Origin: a bacterium
Lineage (GTDB): Bacteria; Bacillota; Clostridia; Lachnospirales; Lachnospiraceae
NCBI GenBank assembly: GCA_004562765.1
Contig: SFRL01000049.1
Coordinates: 1 to 23,175, forward strand
Direction of reading: 5' to 3'
Length of the DNA stretch: 23,175 nucleotides
A model generated the notes under the pieces. It ran no database searches. It was not told where the DNA came from and saw only the letters and a program-made list of their open reading frames with translations. Every line of letters starts with the position of its first letter. The stretch's first letter is position 1. Below, in pieces: positions 21,942-23,175 of the stretch. The position numbers were made by a program, and so were the translations under genes.

Positions 21942-23033
21942 ATGCGTGATAAAATACTCATTGTAGATGATGTGGAGATCAACAGGGAGCTGTTGTCGGA
22001 AATTCTGAGTGATGAATTTGAAATTCTGATGGCAGAGAACGGAAAGCAGGCGATGAAGGTTCTGGAAGCGCGCCATGAGGAGATAGCGGTTCTGATGCTT
22101 GATCTGGTCATGCCGGAGATGGATGGTTTTGCGGTTCTGAGGGAACTGGATCAGCGTCCGTGGAGCAAGAATATCGGAATCATTATCATCAGCAGCGACA
22201 ATACGATCCGGACAGAGGCGGAGTGCTTTGATCTGGGCGTATCCGATTTTGTTCATCGGCCCTTTGACAACCGTCTTGTAAAAAAGCGTGTCAACAACGT
22301 GGTCTCACTGTTCCAGTATCAGCAGGAGCTGGAACAGAAAGTGGAAAAACAGACGGAGACACTGCGCAAGCAGTACCGGTTGCTGCAGCTTCAGGCGGAA
22401 CAGCTGAAGCAGAGCCGGGCAAATGTGATCGATGTCCTGGGTACAGTCGTCGAGTACCGGAATCTGGAGAGCGGGCAGCATATCGAGCGTGTCAAGGGTT
22501 ACACGAGGATCCTTGCCGAGCGGCTGATGAAAGACTATCCGGAGTACAGTCTGACTCCGGAAAAAGTAAATGTCATTTCATCCGCAAGTGCACTGCATGA
22601 TATTGGAAAGATCGCGATCCCGGATGCGATTCTGCTGAAGCCCGGCAGACTGGATCCGGAGGAATTTGAGTACATGAAGTCACATACCACAAAGGGTGGT
22701 GAGATACTGAACAGTATCAAAAATGTTTGGGATGAGGAGTACGGCAAGGTCAGCTATGAGATCTGCAGACATCATCATGAACGCTATGATGGCAGAGGAT
22801 ATCCGGATGGATTAAAGGGAGAAGAGATCCCGCTTTCCGCACAGATCGTGTCGATCGCAGACGTTTATGATGCATTGGTCAATGAGCGTGTATATAAGAG
22901 TGCGTTTTCAAAGGAAAAGGCATTTCAGATGATCGTGACCGGCGAGTGCGGTGTCTTTTCACCGAAGCTTCTGGACTGCTTCTGGAATGCGCGCAGAGAT
23001 TTTGAAAAACTGGCGGATGATAATAACGCCTGA
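21942..23033 (+). CDS. Response regulator with HD-GYP output domain
   Basis: 363 residues. The receiver domain (1-120) has the acidic pair D9-D10, phospho-acceptor D54 in LMLDLVMPEMDG and S84 or S85 in IIIISSDN; the usual conserved lysine of the KPF motif is arginine (R106 in FVHRPFDN). A coiled-coil linker (about 124-160) leads to an HD-GYP domain with H180, HD at 219-220 in ALHDIGKIAIPDAIL, HHHE at 277-280 and DGRGYP at 283-288. HD-GYP domains degrade cyclic di-GMP to GMP or the linear dinucleotide. Phosphorylation of D54, perhaps from the HPt protein, likely controls that activity. GGGAGA is about 6 nt before ATG 21942. All metal-ligand residues I can check are present. Confidence 0.94.
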   Translation: MRDKILIVDDVEINRELLSEILSDEFEILMAENGKQAMKVLEARHEEIAVLMLDLVMPEMDGFAVLRELDQRPWSKNIGIIIISSDNTIRTEAECFDLGVSDFVHRPFDNRLVKKRVNNVVSLFQYQQELEQKVEKQTETLRKQYRLLQLQAEQLKQSRANVIDVLGTVVEYRNLESGQHIERVKGYTRILAERLMKDYPEYSLTPEKVNVISSASALHDIGKIAIPDAILLKPGRLDPEEFEYMKSHTTKGGEILNSIKNVWDEEYGKVSYEICRHHHERYDGRGYPDGLKGEEIPLSAQIVSIADVYDALVNERVYKSAFSKEKAFQMIVTGECGVFSPKLLDCFWNARRDFEKLADDNNA

Positions 23034-23149
23034 CGTAAGAAACTCTTTTCATTTGGTGAGAATATGGTAAAATAGAGTAATCAGACATAGTACAGGGAAA
23101 CAGCATGACTGCCGTGTTTGAAAAATGGATGAGAGGAAGGATATAAGAA

Positions 23150-23175
23150 ATGAGGAAGAAAAAGCAGAGCATTGC
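23150..23175 (+). CDS. Start of a further gene, cut by the window edge
   Basis: ATG 23150 is preceded by GAGGAAGG about 10 nt upstream and opens a frame reading MRKKKQSI up to the edge. The basic start suggests a membrane or secreted protein, possibly the missing sensor kinase of the operon, but too little is visible to assign it. The 116-bp gap before it shows no clear terminator. Confidence 0.5.

Overview
The window looks like chromosomal DNA of a low-to-moderate GC Gram-positive anaerobe of the Clostridia, most likely a gut Lachnospiraceae species (Roseburia/Blautia-like). This is inferred from strong AGGAGG-type ribosome sites, the mix of DUF4143 ATPases, MATE and ABC exporters and HD-GYP proteins, and the IS200/IS605 element. 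I see no rRNA, tRNA or CRISPR array.

Layout. Positions 1-510 hold the C-terminal half of an AT-rich DUF4143 ATPase cut by the window edge. A MATE exporter (minus) and a LysR regulator (plus) follow as a divergent pair with a palindromic operator between them. Next come a perfect 23-bp inverted repeat, a decayed AAA/DUF4143 ATPase, and a complete-looking IS200/IS605 element (hairpin ends, tnpA, tnpB, probable omega-RNA) that ends the ATPase at a TTTAAC site. Remnants of another gene lie beyond the element.

Positions 5750-11930 form a metal-related region: a ZIP-family transporter preceded by a structured ~100-nt leader; a fusion of a Fur-like winged helix to an HD-GYP domain; a 61-aa two-helix membrane protein; a YbaN/DUF454 membrane protein; and two ABC exporter half-transporters, the first carrying a one-base frameshift. 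Two promoters of identical geometry (TTGACA, then an IdeR/DtxR-type iron box over the -10) precede the fusion gene and the transporter operon. This suggests an iron-controlled uptake or export unit.

Positions 11927-17098 are a drug-efflux or stress module: a TetR regulator with two copies of its probable operator (own promoter and in front of the MFS gene), an MFS exporter, and a FtsX-type permease with its ATPase. A small HTH protein follows, preceded by a second copy of the structured leader found before the ZIP gene.

Positions 17536-23033 hold a 503-aa XRE-type regulator (minus) divergent from a signalling operon: HPt protein, a FapA/DUF342 protein with ten 26-residue N-terminal repeats, and a REC-HD-GYP response regulator. 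A further gene starts at the right edge. The most novel elements are the Fur/HD-GYP fusion with its paired iron boxes, the duplicated structured leader, and the HPt / 26-residue-repeat FapA / HD-GYP operon.
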